In this document: positions 1 to 9,019 of the stretch, piece after piece
How the letters are laid out: each line of letters begins with the position of its first letter
Numbering within the stretch: position 1 is the stretch's first letter
Assembly (NCBI RefSeq): GCF_003148495.1
Contig: NZ_QGGH01000001.1
Coordinates: 1,446,347-1,510,346, forward strand
DNA length: 64,000 bases
Direction: 5' to 3'
Source of the DNA: Mesorhizobium loti
Lineage (GTDB): Bacteria; Pseudomonadota; Alphaproteobacteria; Rhizobiales; Rhizobiaceae
Notes under the pieces: model-generated
Seen by the model: the letters and a program-made list of their open reading frames with translations, nothing else
Databases searched by the model: none
Told to the model about the DNA's origin: nothing
Program-made: the position numbers and the translations under genes

Positions 1-715
1 GATCGGCAATTCGCCGGGCTATTTTGCCGGCCGCCCGGTGGTGCTTGATCTCAACACATTGAAGCCCGATGTCGCCGCGATCGAATCGTTGGTCGGCGTG
101 CTTGGCCATCGCGGCATCCGCATCTACGCCATCGAGCTCGACGGCCACACCGCACTCGCGCCCAACCTGCCGCCGGTGCTGGTCGGCGCCAAGGAGGCGA
201 CGACGGATGGGTTGCTGCCCCGCGAGGCGCGGGCGGAGGTTTTGGACAGGGCCGAGGGCAGGGCGCCGGAACAGCCCGCGGAAGCGCGCGCGGGTACGGG
301 CAGCGCAGGCAAGGACCAAGCTAGCGACGGCAAGGTTGACGCAAGCAAGGCGGGCGATAGCGAGCCGCAGATTGCGCAGGAGGCTTCGGGCACGCTGATG
401 ATCAAGGCGCCGATCCGTTCCGGCCAGGCGATCGTGCATCCGCATGGCGATGTCATCGTGCTGGGCTCTGTCGCGTCCGGTTCGGAGATCATCGCGGCGG
501 GCTCGATCCATGTTTATGGCACGCTGCGCGGGCGCGCTTCGGCGGGTGCGCTGGGCAACAGGGGCGCGCGCATCTTCTGCCGCAAGAACGAGGCGGAGCT
601 GCTGGCGGTCGACGGCTGGTACGTCACCGCCGAGGAGATGGAAGGTGTTTCGCGCGGCAAGCCGGTGCAGGCGTTTCTCGACGGCGAGAGCTTGCGGGTT
701 TCGACGCTGAGCTGA
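1..715 (+). CDS. minC: Septum site-determining protein MinC, 5' end outside the window
   Basis: MinC is the FtsZ-polymerisation inhibitor of the Min system. With MinD it blocks Z-ring assembly away from midcell. The reading frame is open from the left edge (IGNSPGYFAGRPVVLDL...), so the start codon and the first part of the N-terminal domain are missing. A low-complexity Ala/Gly/Asp linker lies at about 215-390. The C-terminal beta-helix domain that binds MinD follows, with Gly-rich turns around SGQAIVHPHGDVIVLGSV and GTLRGRASAGALGN, and the family-typical ending AELLAVDGWYVTAEEM. The gene is followed after about 100 bp by minD on the same strand, which fixes the identity. The GTG at 38 is internal to the gene, not its start. 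Confidence 0.93.
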   Translation, partial: IGNSPGYFAGRPVVLDLNTLKPDVAAIESLVGVLGHRGIRIYAIELDGHTALAPNLPPVLVGAKEATTDGLLPREARAEVLDRAEGRAPEQPAEARAGTGSAGKDQASDGKVDASKAGDSEPQIAQEASGTLMIKAPIRSGQAIVHPHGDVIVLGSVASGSEIIAAGSIHVYGTLRGRASAGALGNRGARIFCRKNEAELLAVDGWYVTAEEMEGVSRGKPVQAFLDGESLRVSTLS

Positions 716-816
716 CATTCGATTGGGGCGGCCGGGTCGCTTGTCAAGAACACGATATTTGGGCGGCCGAGGCCGCCCGGCAAGAACAACAAATGAACAA
801 CAACGGAGGCTTTTCA

Positions 817-1632
817 ATGGGCAAGGTAGTGGTGGTCACCTCGGGCAAGGGGGGCGTCGGCAAGACGACCTCGACGGCGGCCCTGGGGGCTGCGGTCGCC
901 AAGACCGGCAAGAAGGTGGCGCTTGTCGATTTCGACGTCGGCTTGCGCAACCTCGACCTGATCATGGGCGCCGAGCGGCGCGTGGTGTTCGATCTCGTCA
1001 ACGTCATCCAGGGTACGGCGAAACTCTCGCAGGCGCTGATCCGCGACAAGCGGGTGGAGACGCTGTTCCTGCTGCCGGCCTCGCAGACGCGCGACAAGGA
1101 TGCGCTGACCGAGGAGGGCGTCGGCGAAGTCATCGACAAGCTGCGCTCGGTGTTCGACTACGTGTTCTGCGACAGCCCGGCCGGCATCGAGCGCGGCGCG
1201 CAGCTCGCCATGCGCTTTGCCGACGAGGCGGTCATCGTCACCAATCCGGAAGTCAGCTCGGTGCGCGATTCCGATCGCATCATCGGCCTGCTCGACGCCC
1301 GCACCATGAAGGCGGAGCAGGGCGAGCACATCGCCAAGCATGTGCTGGTCACGCGCTATGACGCGGCCCGCGCGGCGCGTGGCGAAATGTTGTCCATCGA
1401 CGACGTGCTGGAAATCCTGTCGGTGCCGCTGCTTGGCATCATCCCGGAGAGCCAGGATGTGCTGCGCGCCTCCAACCTCGGTTCGCCGGTGACGCTGTCG
1501 GAGCCGCTCAATTCTGCTGCACGCGCCTATCTCGACGCCGCCAGGCGGCTCGAGGGCGAGGAATTGCCCGTCATCGTGCCCTTCGAACGCAAAGGTTTCC
1601 TCGATCGTCTTTTGGGAAGGAGGGCGGCATGA
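817..1632 (+). CDS. minD: Septum site-determining ATPase MinD
   Basis: MinD is a membrane-associated ParA/MinD-type ATPase that recruits MinC to the membrane and oscillates with MinE. The start was set at ATG 817 because the ribosome binding site GGAGG (805-809) lies between it and an upstream in-frame ATG at 793. The protein then has 271 residues and begins [19 protein letters not shown], with the deviant Walker A at residues 10-18. Further motifs are [11 protein letters not shown] and the switch region [13 protein letters not shown]. The C-terminal [15 protein letters not shown] is the amphipathic membrane-targeting helix. The stop overlaps the minE start (ATGA), so the two are translationally coupled. 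Confidence 0.97.
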   Translation: MGKVVVVTSGKGGVGKTTSTAALGAAVAKTGKKVALVDFDVGLRNLDLIMGAERRVVFDLVNVIQGTAKLSQALIRDKRVETLFLLPASQTRDKDALTEEGVGEVIDKLRSVFDYVFCDSPAGIERGAQLAMRFADEAVIVTNPEVSSVRDSDRIIGLLDARTMKAEQGEHIAKHVLVTRYDAARAARGEMLSIDDVLEILSVPLLGIIPESQDVLRASNLGSPVTLSEPLNSAARAYLDAARRLEGEELPVIVPFERKGFLDRLLGRRAA

Positions 1633-1901
1633 ACCTGCTCGACATCTTCAAGCGGCGCTCCAGCGCGCCGGTGGCGCGCGAGCGGCTGCAAGTGCTGCTT
1701 GCCTATGAGCGCCGCAACCGCAGCCAGCCCGACCTCGTCTCCATCCTGCGCGAGGAGATCATGGCCGTCATCGCCAAGCACGTGCAGATCGACCAGGATT
1801 ACCTGCAGGTCTCGATGGACCGCGGCGAGACCATGTCGACGCTGGAAATCGATATCCAGATCCCCAACAAGAGCGCCGTGCCCATGGCGATGGCGGGCTG
1901 A
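1629..1901 (+). CDS. minE: Cell division topological specificity factor MinE
   Basis: MinE stimulates the MinD ATPase and drives pole-to-pole oscillation. The protein has 90 residues, the usual length. The N-terminus [16 protein letters not shown] is the membrane-binding segment. The anti-MinCD helix [15 protein letters not shown] follows, and the C-terminal part carries the dimerisation/topological domain ([28 protein letters not shown]). The start overlaps the minD stop by four bases. It is the last gene of the min operon, followed by hairpin-rich intergenic sequence. Confidence 0.97.
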   Translation: MNLLDIFKRRSSAPVARERLQVLLAYERRNRSQPDLVSILREEIMAVIAKHVQIDQDYLQVSMDRGETMSTLEIDIQIPNKSAVPMAMAG

Positions 1902-1904
1902 CTT

Positions 1905-2010
1905 TTTACCCTCCCCCTTGTGGGGAGGGTTGCTGCTAAGCAGCGGGGTGGGGGGCAGCACCCCACCCGGACCTTCGGTCCGACCTCCTGCGCTTTGCAG
2001 GGGCGAGGAC
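1905..2010. repeat. Palindrome-rich intergenic repeat after minE
   Basis: A string of short inverted repeats lies directly after minE: CCCTCCCC/GGGGAGGG with a 5-nt loop (1909-1929), GCTGC/GCAGC, CGGACC/GGTCCG and CCTGC/GCAGG. The first hairpin could terminate the min transcript. The composition resembles dispersed intergenic palindromes that are common in Rhizobiales genomes, but copy number cannot be judged from this window. No gene is visible between 1902 and 2178. Confidence 0.6.
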
Positions 2011-2178
2011 CCCAAGCTTTTCGACACCCGCGCAGGCTGCTCGCAGCATCCAACCCCCCAAATGTCCCAAATTTACCTTGCCGCCAACAGGGGCTTCCCC
2101 TGTGCGGCCAGCGGATGTAAGGTCATGTTAGTAATTCGTTAAGTACCGAGTTGGGGTGTGAGTAAAAGGAGTTCGAGC

Positions 2179-3645
2179 ATGAACTTCAAGGGCTTGCTCA
2201 AGCGTGCTGAAGACGTAGACAAGGCATTCCAGGAACTGCAGGTCGATCTGGCGGATGCGCTGGATTCGGATCTCGTCGCCGAGGGCCAGGCGCCGCCAAA
2301 GAGCGACACTGTCGCGGATGCCCCGGATCAGGCGGCAGGACCCGACGACCCGCCGCCCGAGGCGAATGCGGCAAATCCGGATGGTGCGGACACTACGAAT
2401 GATGCGGGCAGTCCCGAAACCGCGCCACGGCTGACGCCCCATACCCAGACGCGGCTGGCTGCGCTGAGTGCCTTTGAAGGGCTCTTCCACGACGCCAGGG
2501 ACTATCTGGACGAGATCAACGGCAAGCTGTCGGAGATCGCGACCTCACACCATCTGACGCGCGAATTCCTCAACATCCTGCACAACGACATTCTTCGCGC
2601 CAACGAGTTCGAGCTTGCCAATGCGGGCCTCGGCGCGGAACAAAGAACGCTGTCGGAAAAGCTGCACGACGCGGTGAGAAAGCTGCGCGAGCGTGACGGC
2701 GCTTTCGAAGCGCTGCAACAGCGCGAGACAAGCCTGGTTCAGGACAGGGAGGCGCTTCGCGCAGCGCTTGCCGCGGTAAGGCTGGAGCTTGTGGAGACAG
2801 CCAATGCGAGCGCAAAACGCGACGCGGAGTTCGGCGACATCGCCAAGCGGCTGACCGCCAGAACGGTCGAGGCCAACAGGCGCTTGCGCGAGAGCAAGAT
2901 GCTGCGCGAAAAGCATGTCAACCTGTCCATCGATCTCGACAAGGCGCTGAAGCGGGAATCCCAGGCGCGCCACAGGCTCGACGAGCTTTCGACGATCCAT
3001 GCTAGCGAAGCAGCGCGGCTCGCGGAACTGCTGGCCGCGCTGGGCAAGAGCGAGAAAGAGGAGATGCGGCTGCAGAAGTCGCTCGAGGCCGCACAGGCGA
3101 AGCTGTCGGAAGCAACCGAAGCGGCCCGCATGATGGAAGGCGACAGGGAAGCCGAACTGTCTCGCAGCCAGGCGGAAATGCGCGGCTTGCGTTCGGAGCT
3201 CCAGGACCTGCAATCGCGACTGGAGCAGGCCTCGAACGAGAACAGCGAGGCCGCCGGCGAAATCGCCAGGCTCAAGACCGAACTGAACGACGCGCTGGCC
3301 GAAAAGAAAATCGCCGACGAAAGATTGTCCGCTCTCACCCATGAGAACGAAAACGACAAGATGAGCCTTTCCAGATTGAACGCCGATCTTTCGCAGCTCA
3401 CGCTGCAACAGGCATCGGAGCAGATACAGCTCGATGTCCAGAGGCAGGAATGCGACGACCTCAGGGCCGAAATCGAGTCACTCAATGCCCGGGTCAAGGA
3501 ATTGCTGCCCTACGAGCGGCTGCACAAGGCCACCAATGGCAGATCGCGCGAGAGCGGCGTGGTCGAGATTGCCGGCGTGGTGGCGGAGAAGGCACGGGAA
3601 ACGGGCAGGCGGCGCATCCGCAGGAACCTCCGCGCGGCGACTTAA
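2179..3645 (+). CDS. Large coiled-coil protein of unknown function
   Basis: I do not recognise a named family. The predicted protein has 488 residues from ATG 2179, chosen because AAAGGAG (2165-2171) precedes it; a GTG seven codons upstream has no such site. Residues about 30-90 are acidic and Pro/Ala-rich. From about residue 110 to 450 the sequence is almost continuous heptad-type coiled coil (Leu/Ala/Glu/Arg/Lys-rich, e.g. LEAAQAKLSEATEAARMMEG). The C-terminus is strongly basic (ARETGRRRIRRNLRAAT). There is no signal peptide or membrane segment, so a cytoplasmic, filament- or scaffold-like protein is likely. Its position next to minCDE makes a role in cell shape or division tempting but unproven; the upstream hairpins suggest a separate transcript. 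Confidence 0.75.
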   Translation: MNFKGLLKRAEDVDKAFQELQVDLADALDSDLVAEGQAPPKSDTVADAPDQAAGPDDPPPEANAANPDGADTTNDAGSPETAPRLTPHTQTRLAALSAFEGLFHDARDYLDEINGKLSEIATSHHLTREFLNILHNDILRANEFELANAGLGAEQRTLSEKLHDAVRKLRERDGAFEALQQRETSLVQDREALRAALAAVRLELVETANASAKRDAEFGDIAKRLTARTVEANRRLRESKMLREKHVNLSIDLDKALKRESQARHRLDELSTIHASEAARLAELLAALGKSEKEEMRLQKSLEAAQAKLSEATEAARMMEGDREAELSRSQAEMRGLRSELQDLQSRLEQASNENSEAAGEIARLKTELNDALAEKKIADERLSALTHENENDKMSLSRLNADLSQLTLQQASEQIQLDVQRQECDDLRAEIESLNARVKELLPYERLHKATNGRSRESGVVEIAGVVAEKARETGRRRIRRNLRAAT

Positions 3646-3656
3646 ACCGTGCAGGC

Positions 3657-3676
3657 TCTCCGCGTCGTCGCGGAGA
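3657..3676. terminator. Hairpin after the coiled-coil gene
   Basis: TCTCCGCG/CGCGGAGA form a perfect 8-bp stem with a TCGT loop, 12 bp after the stop of the coiled-coil gene and before the convergent ABC exporter gene. There is no T-run, so it may act as a weak or bidirectional terminator. The rest of 3677-3914 shows no gene or other recognisable signal. Confidence 0.5.
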
Positions 3677-3914
3677 ACCCGCGAGGAGGCCGGCACCGCA
3701 TCCGGAGAGTAAACCAATGGGCACCGGCCAAGGCGGATCGACAGGTCCGCCGCGAGAGGCAAGGTAGCGAGCCTCAACACCGCATGGCATTGGTGCGATC
3801 ACGGAAGGTGCCAGCGGCAATTCCCTGGCCTCTGATTCGAACCATGCGGCGGCCCGCCAACAAGCAAGCCACGAACGCATACGGGAAGCGATCGCGTGCC
3901 GACCCGGACCCTGA

Positions 3915-5699
3915 TCAGTCGATCGGCTCGTGCTGGTAGAGCTCGTCCATGCTGAGTGATGCCAGGGCGCCGAAAGGCGCCTGCTTTTTCACGCGACCGC
4001 CGCTGAGGATCACCACGTCGTCGCAGAACGAGATGGTGCTGTGATGGTGACTGATGACGATGGTCGTGCGGCGGCCGGCTCTCGACTTCAGGGTCTCGAC
4101 GATTGCCGCTTCCGACAGCCCGTCCACCGCATTGGTGGCTTCGTCCAGGATGAGGAGATCGGGATCGCGCACCAGGGCCCTGGCCAATGCTATCCGTTGC
4201 CTCTGTCCAGCCGAGAGATTGACACCCCTGTAGCCAACCAGCGTCTCGTAACCCTGAGGCAGCCGTTCGATGAATTCATGCGCTTCGGCCAGTCTTGCGG
4301 CGCCCTCGGCGTCGCCGGCGGTGGCCGCGTCCTGGCCGTAGGTTATGTTTTCAAAAATGGTGCCGTCGACCAGTTCCAGCTCCTGGCTGGCCAGTGCGAT
4401 GTGCCGTCGCCACTGGCTGGCATCGATCCAGTCGAGCGGTGATCCGTCGACGAGAATCCTACCGGTGTCCGGTTCCACGAAGCGGCACAGGAGATTGACG
4501 ATGGTCGTCTTGCCGGCGCCCGAGCGGCCGATCAGCGCCGTCGAGCGGCCACTGCCGATTTCGAACGTCGCCGCATGCAGCACCACTTCACGCCGGTCCG
4601 TGCCGGAATAGGTGAACGTCACATCATCGAACTTGATGCCCTGGCGCAGACCGTGGAACGGCCCGTCGCCTCGCGGCGGTTGCGGCTTGCCGGTGGGATC
4701 CAGCAGCCATGTCACCTCTTCGAGCGATCCGCTCAGGCCTTGCAGCTGGCTCCACGACCCCTGCAGGGCCCGCATATGCGGCTGCAGCCTGTAGAGCAGT
4801 ATGACGAACGCGATGATCAGCGGGAAACTCACCTGCGCCAGCCAGGCGCCGATCACCACCGCCAGGAACAGCATGGCGTGGAGAACCTCCGTCAGCGGCG
4901 GCAGCGCTCCCTGGCGCACGAGCAGCACGAAAGAGGCGCGGCGAACCGCATCGGAGGCTGTGTCGAATATCGCCTTCTCCCGGTTCTCCTGTCCGAAGAT
5001 GCGGATCAGCCGTCCGGCATGCACAAGGTGGAGCATCTGCGAGGCGAGGTGGCCGTTGCGCGAAGCGACGCTGCGGCTGGGCTCCTTCAGATTGGCCGAG
5101 AGGATGGCGTGCGCGATCTGGACGAGCGCCAGTCCGAGCGTGACCAGCAGCGTCATGCGCCACGAAAGCAGCAGCAGGAAAGCCAAGAGGATGATGGCGG
5201 CGGATGCGCTGACGATGGCCGACAGCATGATCTGGATCGCATCGGATGCCCGCCAGGATTCGTTGGAGATGATGTTGAGCAGGCGTCCCGGACTCTGCCG
5301 CAGGAAGAACGGGTAGCCGACCCGCAAGAGCTGCTCCGACAGGGCGCTACGGATCGAATGACTTGCCTTGCCGGAGATGAAGGTCGTCAGCAGCGTGTTG
5401 GCGAAGGCGAAGACGTTCTTCAGGACGATCGAGCCGAGGATGGCGAGCGAAATGACGACAAGCCGGTCGCTTTCGCTCAAGCCCGATCCGACGTGCTGGA
5501 GGACAGCGGAGAAGCCGGCCATTCCCGCCGCATCTCCGTGTCCCATGATGATGCCCAGCAGCGGGATGATCAGGCCGATGCCGAACCCTTCGAGGACGGC
5601 GCTGACCAGACCGAGAACCACCACGGCCGGAAGCAGGCGCAATTGCCGCTTTCCGAACGCCCGGAACAGCATCGGCAGGCTTGGCGGTAGCAATGGCAT
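3915..5699 (-). CDS. ABC exporter, fused permease and ATPase (MsbA-like)
   Basis: Half-size ABC exporter of 594 residues with an N-terminal six-helix transmembrane domain (about 15-330) and a C-terminal nucleotide-binding domain. Walker A GRSGAGKTT starts at residue 391, the signature LSAGQ is at about 495, Walker B LLILDEAT is at about 515, and the H-loop histidine lies in VISHHHS. It is the last gene of a minus-strand operon with two glycosyltransferases and an acyltransferase, with a 9-bp gap to the gene before it. By context it probably exports or flips a lipid-linked glycan or glycolipid across the inner membrane. The substrate cannot be read from sequence. Confidence 0.85.
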   Translation of the reverse strand: MPLLPPSLPMLFRAFGKRQLRLLPAVVVLGLVSAVLEGFGIGLIIPLLGIIMGHGDAAGMAGFSAVLQHVGSGLSESDRLVVISLAILGSIVLKNVFAFANTLLTTFISGKASHSIRSALSEQLLRVGYPFFLRQSPGRLLNIISNESWRASDAIQIMLSAIVSASAAIILLAFLLLLSWRMTLLVTLGLALVQIAHAILSANLKEPSRSVASRNGHLASQMLHLVHAGRLIRIFGQENREKAIFDTASDAVRRASFVLLVRQGALPPLTEVLHAMLFLAVVIGAWLAQVSFPLIIAFVILLYRLQPHMRALQGSWSQLQGLSGSLEEVTWLLDPTGKPQPPRGDGPFHGLRQGIKFDDVTFTYSGTDRREVVLHAATFEIGSGRSTALIGRSGAGKTTIVNLLCRFVEPDTGRILVDGSPLDWIDASQWRRHIALASQELELVDGTIFENITYGQDAATAGDAEGAARLAEAHEFIERLPQGYETLVGYRGVNLSAGQRQRIALARALVRDPDLLILDEATNAVDGLSEAAIVETLKSRAGRRTTIVISHHHSTISFCDDVVILSGGRVKKQAPFGALASLSMDELYQHEPID

Positions 5700-5708
5700 T
5701 ATAGCGTT

Positions 5709-6743
5709 TCACCTCACCTGGGCATTGGCTTGTTGATCTTGCCGCACCGGCTCAGCCTGCGGCCGTCTCGCCAGCAGCAGAACCGCGAACCTGGCCGCAC
5801 CGAGCAAATTCATGGCGACGATCGGCCAGTGCGACAGGTTGAGTTCACGGTCGAACGCAGGCCCACCTGTCAATTCCCGCAAAGCCCCTCGTGCGGCCCA
5901 GTAGAAATGGCGAAACAGCCAGGGCGCATGGCGAACATGCTTCAGGCAGAGCCCGCCATTGCCCAGGCTGTAGTCGCGGTGGAGCTTTTCGATGGCCTTG
6001 CGATCCCGCCGGCCGTGATGATGGAATATCGTCATGTCAGGCACATACTCGACCGGGATACCGAGCAGCATCGCCCGCACGAGGTAATCGGTATCCTCGG
6101 CAGACCGCAATGGTCCCCCGGCGCCGAAGCGTTCGTCGAAATAGCCGATGCTGGCCGCGACATCGCGGTGCATCGTCATGTTGCAGCCCAGCACAAAACC
6201 GCCGGGGTGGACATCCGGTGTCAGCCGCTCGCGCACCCACGACCGCTTGATGGTGAACGGCAAATCCCTGGGATCGCCAAGCTCGACACGGCCTCCCCGG
6301 ATGAGCCATTTTTCCCCGGACGCATAGTGCCGCTCCAGATCGCGCAAATAGTCGCAATGGACCGCGCAATCATCATCGACGAAGACCAGCACACGGCCGC
6401 GCGCGCGCCTCAGCCCGGCGTTGCGGGCAGCCGCCAATCCGGGGCGCGGCTCGCAAACGGGCGTGAATGGAATGTCCGACATAGCGGCGATGCTGGCCAG
6501 GCGCTCGGCCGTGCGGTCGCTCGAACCGTTGTCGACGACCACGAGTTCGGCCGCAAAACCGGCATGTGCGCGGCACGCGGCTTGCACCGACTTGATGCAG
6601 GCATCGAGCACGGCGACGCGGTTGCGCGTGCAGATGATGAAGCTGACTTCCGGCGCCGATCGTTCCGGGCGGGGACCGGCCGGGGCAGGGCCAAGCGCCG
6701 TCGAACGATCGCGCTGCAGGGGTTGGTTGGCTTTGACGGTCAT
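5709..6743 (-). CDS. Family 2 glycosyltransferase
   Basis: Predicted 344-residue GT-A fold glycosyltransferase that adds a sugar from a nucleotide-sugar donor. The nucleotide-binding start VSFIICTRNRVAVLDACI is at about residue 34, and the metal-binding acidic cluster is in VLVFVDDDCAVH. Another typical region is GRVLVF...GGRVELGDP. A C-terminal helical stretch includes a possible membrane-associated segment (IVAMNLLGAARFAVLLLA). The first 30 residues are a Pro/Arg-rich extension. It lies 3 bp after the preceding glycosyltransferase stop and 9 bp before the exporter gene, so all four genes are likely cotranscribed for surface-glycan synthesis. Confidence 0.85.
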   Translation of the reverse strand: MTVKANQPLQRDRSTALGPAPAGPRPERSAPEVSFIICTRNRVAVLDACIKSVQAACRAHAGFAAELVVVDNGSSDRTAERLASIAAMSDIPFTPVCEPRPGLAAARNAGLRRARGRVLVFVDDDCAVHCDYLRDLERHYASGEKWLIRGGRVELGDPRDLPFTIKRSWVRERLTPDVHPGGFVLGCNMTMHRDVAASIGYFDERFGAGGPLRSAEDTDYLVRAMLLGIPVEYVPDMTIFHHHGRRDRKAIEKLHRDYSLGNGGLCLKHVRHAPWLFRHFYWAARGALRELTGGPAFDRELNLSHWPIVAMNLLGAARFAVLLLARRPQAEPVRQDQQANAQVR

Positions 6744-6746
6744 CCC

Positions 6747-7853
6747 TCAGCCCGCCTGATAAGGTGCCAGAACCGCCGCGGCGGGCGCGGATTTGAAGAA
6801 ATATGCCATGGCGTCCGCTTGCCTGCTGGCCGACAGCGAGGCAAGGCTGAGCCAGGGCGCCCAGGCGCCGGGCCGCAGCGCATATTGCTCGCGGCGCCGG
6901 ATGACGTTCCACTTCGCGGTCCGCGTCAGCAATTCATGCGTCAGCGGGGGCTGCTTTTCGTCTGCGACGAGCTGGTAGAGGAAATAGAACAGGTTCAGCG
7001 CGCCGGCCTCGAAACTCGGCCGTATCGCGGCCGGCAGCGAGCAAATCTCCTCCTCCAGCGCGACGATGAAGTTGGCCGCACGGGTAACCGTGTCGTGGCT
7101 GACCGCGTCGCCAATGTCGCGCAGGTCCCGCGTGGCTTGCGCCAGGCCCTCTCGCTCGAGGTTCTCGGCCACGATCCGCAAATGCGTCCTGCGCATCTCC
7201 TTGACGTGCCGGCTGGTCACGCTTGCCTGATGGACGCGGTAGACGACCAGGTTTTCGGGCATCATGGCTGCCGGGTAACGGCCGGCCAGCCGCCTGAAAA
7301 GATCGAAATCCTCGGCGTGCCTGTAGGTCTGGTCGTAGTGGAGAACGCCGTCGTTGACGACCTTCCTGTTGTAGACGACCGTCGGGTGCATGAAGATCGT
7401 GAAGAACATCGCCAGTATGGGGATGCGGCCGAACTGGAACACCGGATCGGGCTTGCCTCTGCCGATGCGGCCGCGGATCAACATATCGACGCCGGCACCG
7501 CAGAAGCCGAGTTCGGGCCGCCGCTCAAACAGCGCCACCTGGCGCGACAAGCGCCAGGGATAGGCGACGTCGTCGGCGTCCATCCGCGCGACCAACTCGC
7601 CCCGGGCGACCGCCAGCCCTTCGTTGAGCGTCGCGACGAGGCCACGGTTTTCGCGCGAGATGATCGAGATGCGGCTGTCGGCCTCGCGGTAGCGCTCGAG
7701 GATCTCGAGCGAATTGTCGGTCGACCCGTCATCGATCGCGATGATCTCCAGGCGGTCGTAATCCTGCCGCAGGATGCTTCCCAGTGCGGCGGCGAGATAG
7801 GGCCCGGCATTGTAGACCGGCAACAGGACGGAGACGAGTGGCGCGGCGGTCAT
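6747..7853 (-). CDS. Family 2 glycosyltransferase
   Basis: Predicted 368-residue cytoplasmic glycosyltransferase of family 2. It opens with VSVLLPVYNAGPYL, followed by the donor-binding IIAIDDGSTDNS and the catalytic-metal motif VARMDADDVAYP. The remainder is helical and would contain the acceptor-binding part. The start overlaps the stop of the upstream acyltransferase gene by four bases (ATGA), a sign of coupled translation. It differs clearly from the second glycosyltransferase in the operon, so at least two different linkages are probably made. Confidence 0.87.
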   Translation of the reverse strand: MTAAPLVSVLLPVYNAGPYLAAALGSILRQDYDRLEIIAIDDGSTDNSLEILERYREADSRISIISRENRGLVATLNEGLAVARGELVARMDADDVAYPWRLSRQVALFERRPELGFCGAGVDMLIRGRIGRGKPDPVFQFGRIPILAMFFTIFMHPTVVYNRKVVNDGVLHYDQTYRHAEDFDLFRRLAGRYPAAMMPENLVVYRVHQASVTSRHVKEMRRTHLRIVAENLEREGLAQATRDLRDIGDAVSHDTVTRAANFIVALEEEICSLPAAIRPSFEAGALNLFYFLYQLVADEKQPPLTHELLTRTAKWNVIRRREQYALRPGAWAPWLSLASLSASRQADAMAYFFKSAPAAAVLAPYQAG

Positions 7854-9019
7854 CGTCTTGCATCCGTTCGCTGGAGGTCGAGCGATGGCGTGCGGACATC
7901 GGGCGATCCGCCAGCCGCCCTTGGGAGCCAGCCGCCACGGCCGGCCTGCGCGGCGTGGGCGCGCGCGACATAGGGGAAGTGGCGCTTGAGGCTGTTGAGC
8001 GGCCTTTCGAAAACCACCCAGGAAATCGAGGCCGCGACAATCGTGGCGGCGCCCGCAACCAGGAACCGCCCCGGCCCTTGCTCCGAGACATTGAGCGGAA
8101 TCCAGGGCTGCGATTTGACGGCGAGCGACAGCAATATCGGGTGATACAGATAGACGCCGTAGCTGATGCGGCCGAGACCAAGCAGCGGCGGCAGGTCAAG
8201 AAGCTTGCCGATTGTGCCGCCAAGGCCGCGCGAACAGGCGGCGACGATGACCATCAGCGGCACCAGGGGCAGGACTTGCCGCACCAGCCAATGGGCCCAT
8301 TCCAGCATCGGATCGGCAGGCGCGGGGACAAACCACTCGATGACAAGGAATGCGGCCGCGAAGGCAGGCCAGCTGAGCTGCATCCAGTGCGGCAGGGCCG
8401 CACCCCTGGACCGCCAGCAGGCAAGCAGCGCGCCCGTCGCCAGCGCATCCATGGATGCCGGCGGCAGCAGGTCGCGCGCCAGCGCCGGGGTGGCGGTGAC
8501 CGGCCAATAGAAGCGATAGGCCAGCGACAGCGCGATGACGCCTATACAGATTTGTTCGAAGCGGCGGCGTGGGGCCAGCAGGACGACCAGCGGCCAGGCA
8601 AGATAGAACTGCTCCTCGATGCTCAGGCTCCAGAAATGGCACAGCACCCAAGGGTTCCAGTCATTGCGCAGCGCATACCAGAAGTTCGAGAGATAAAGCG
8701 CATGCCAGAGCAGCGATTCCCTGGACTGCTCCAGGTCGACCAGCCAGACGAAACCCAGCACGGCAAAATAGGGCGGGAATATCCGCAGCGCCCGCCTGAT
8801 GTAGAAGGATCGCAGCGCAGGGCCGGTTTCAAATTCGGCAGCCGAACGCGCTTCCAGGAGCAGGCGCGTGATCAGGAAGCCGCTCAGCACGAAGAACAGC
8901 CGCACGCCGATATGACCCCAGAAGGAAGATCCCCCCGCCGCGAAGAAATGGGAGTACATCACCATCGTCACGGCGATGGCCCTCAGTGCATCCAGTTGGA
9001 TGTCGCGGGCGTTTCCCAT
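7850..9019 (-). CDS. Acyltransferase 3 family membrane protein (OafA-like)
   Basis: Integral-membrane O-acyltransferase of 389 residues. The N-terminus IQLDALRAIAVTMVMYSHFF contains the conserved Arg and His of the family, and GVRLFFVLSGFLITRLLL is the family's most recognisable motif. About ten hydrophobic helices follow. Such proteins transfer acetyl, succinyl or similar groups to sugars of exopolysaccharide, O-antigen or Nod-factor-like molecules. It is the first gene of the glycan operon; about 600 bp of AT-richer non-coding DNA lies upstream. Confidence 0.88.
   Translation of the reverse strand: MGNARDIQLDALRAIAVTMVMYSHFFAAGGSSFWGHIGVRLFFVLSGFLITRLLLEARSAAEFETGPALRSFYIRRALRIFPPYFAVLGFVWLVDLEQSRESLLWHALYLSNFWYALRNDWNPWVLCHFWSLSIEEQFYLAWPLVVLLAPRRRFEQICIGVIALSLAYRFYWPVTATPALARDLLPPASMDALATGALLACWRSRGAALPHWMQLSWPAFAAAFLVIEWFVPAPADPMLEWAHWLVRQVLPLVPLMVIVAACSRGLGGTIGKLLDLPPLLGLGRISYGVYLYHPILLSLAVKSQPWIPLNVSEQGPGRFLVAGAATIVAASISWVVFERPLNSLKRHFPYVARAHAAQAGRGGWLPRAAGGSPDVRTPSLDLQRTDARR

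Noticed and set aside
3646..3912. Possible tRNA because of a TGATTCGAACC-like string at about 3832-3842
   Set aside because: No cloverleaf with matching acceptor, anticodon and D arms can be drawn around it.
5730..7973. A 747-codon plus-strand open frame over the glycosyltransferase and acyltransferase genes
   Set aside because: It lies antisense to two clear families, has low-complexity, Gln/Arg/Asp-rich translation and no ribosome binding site; it is a by-product of GC-rich codon use.
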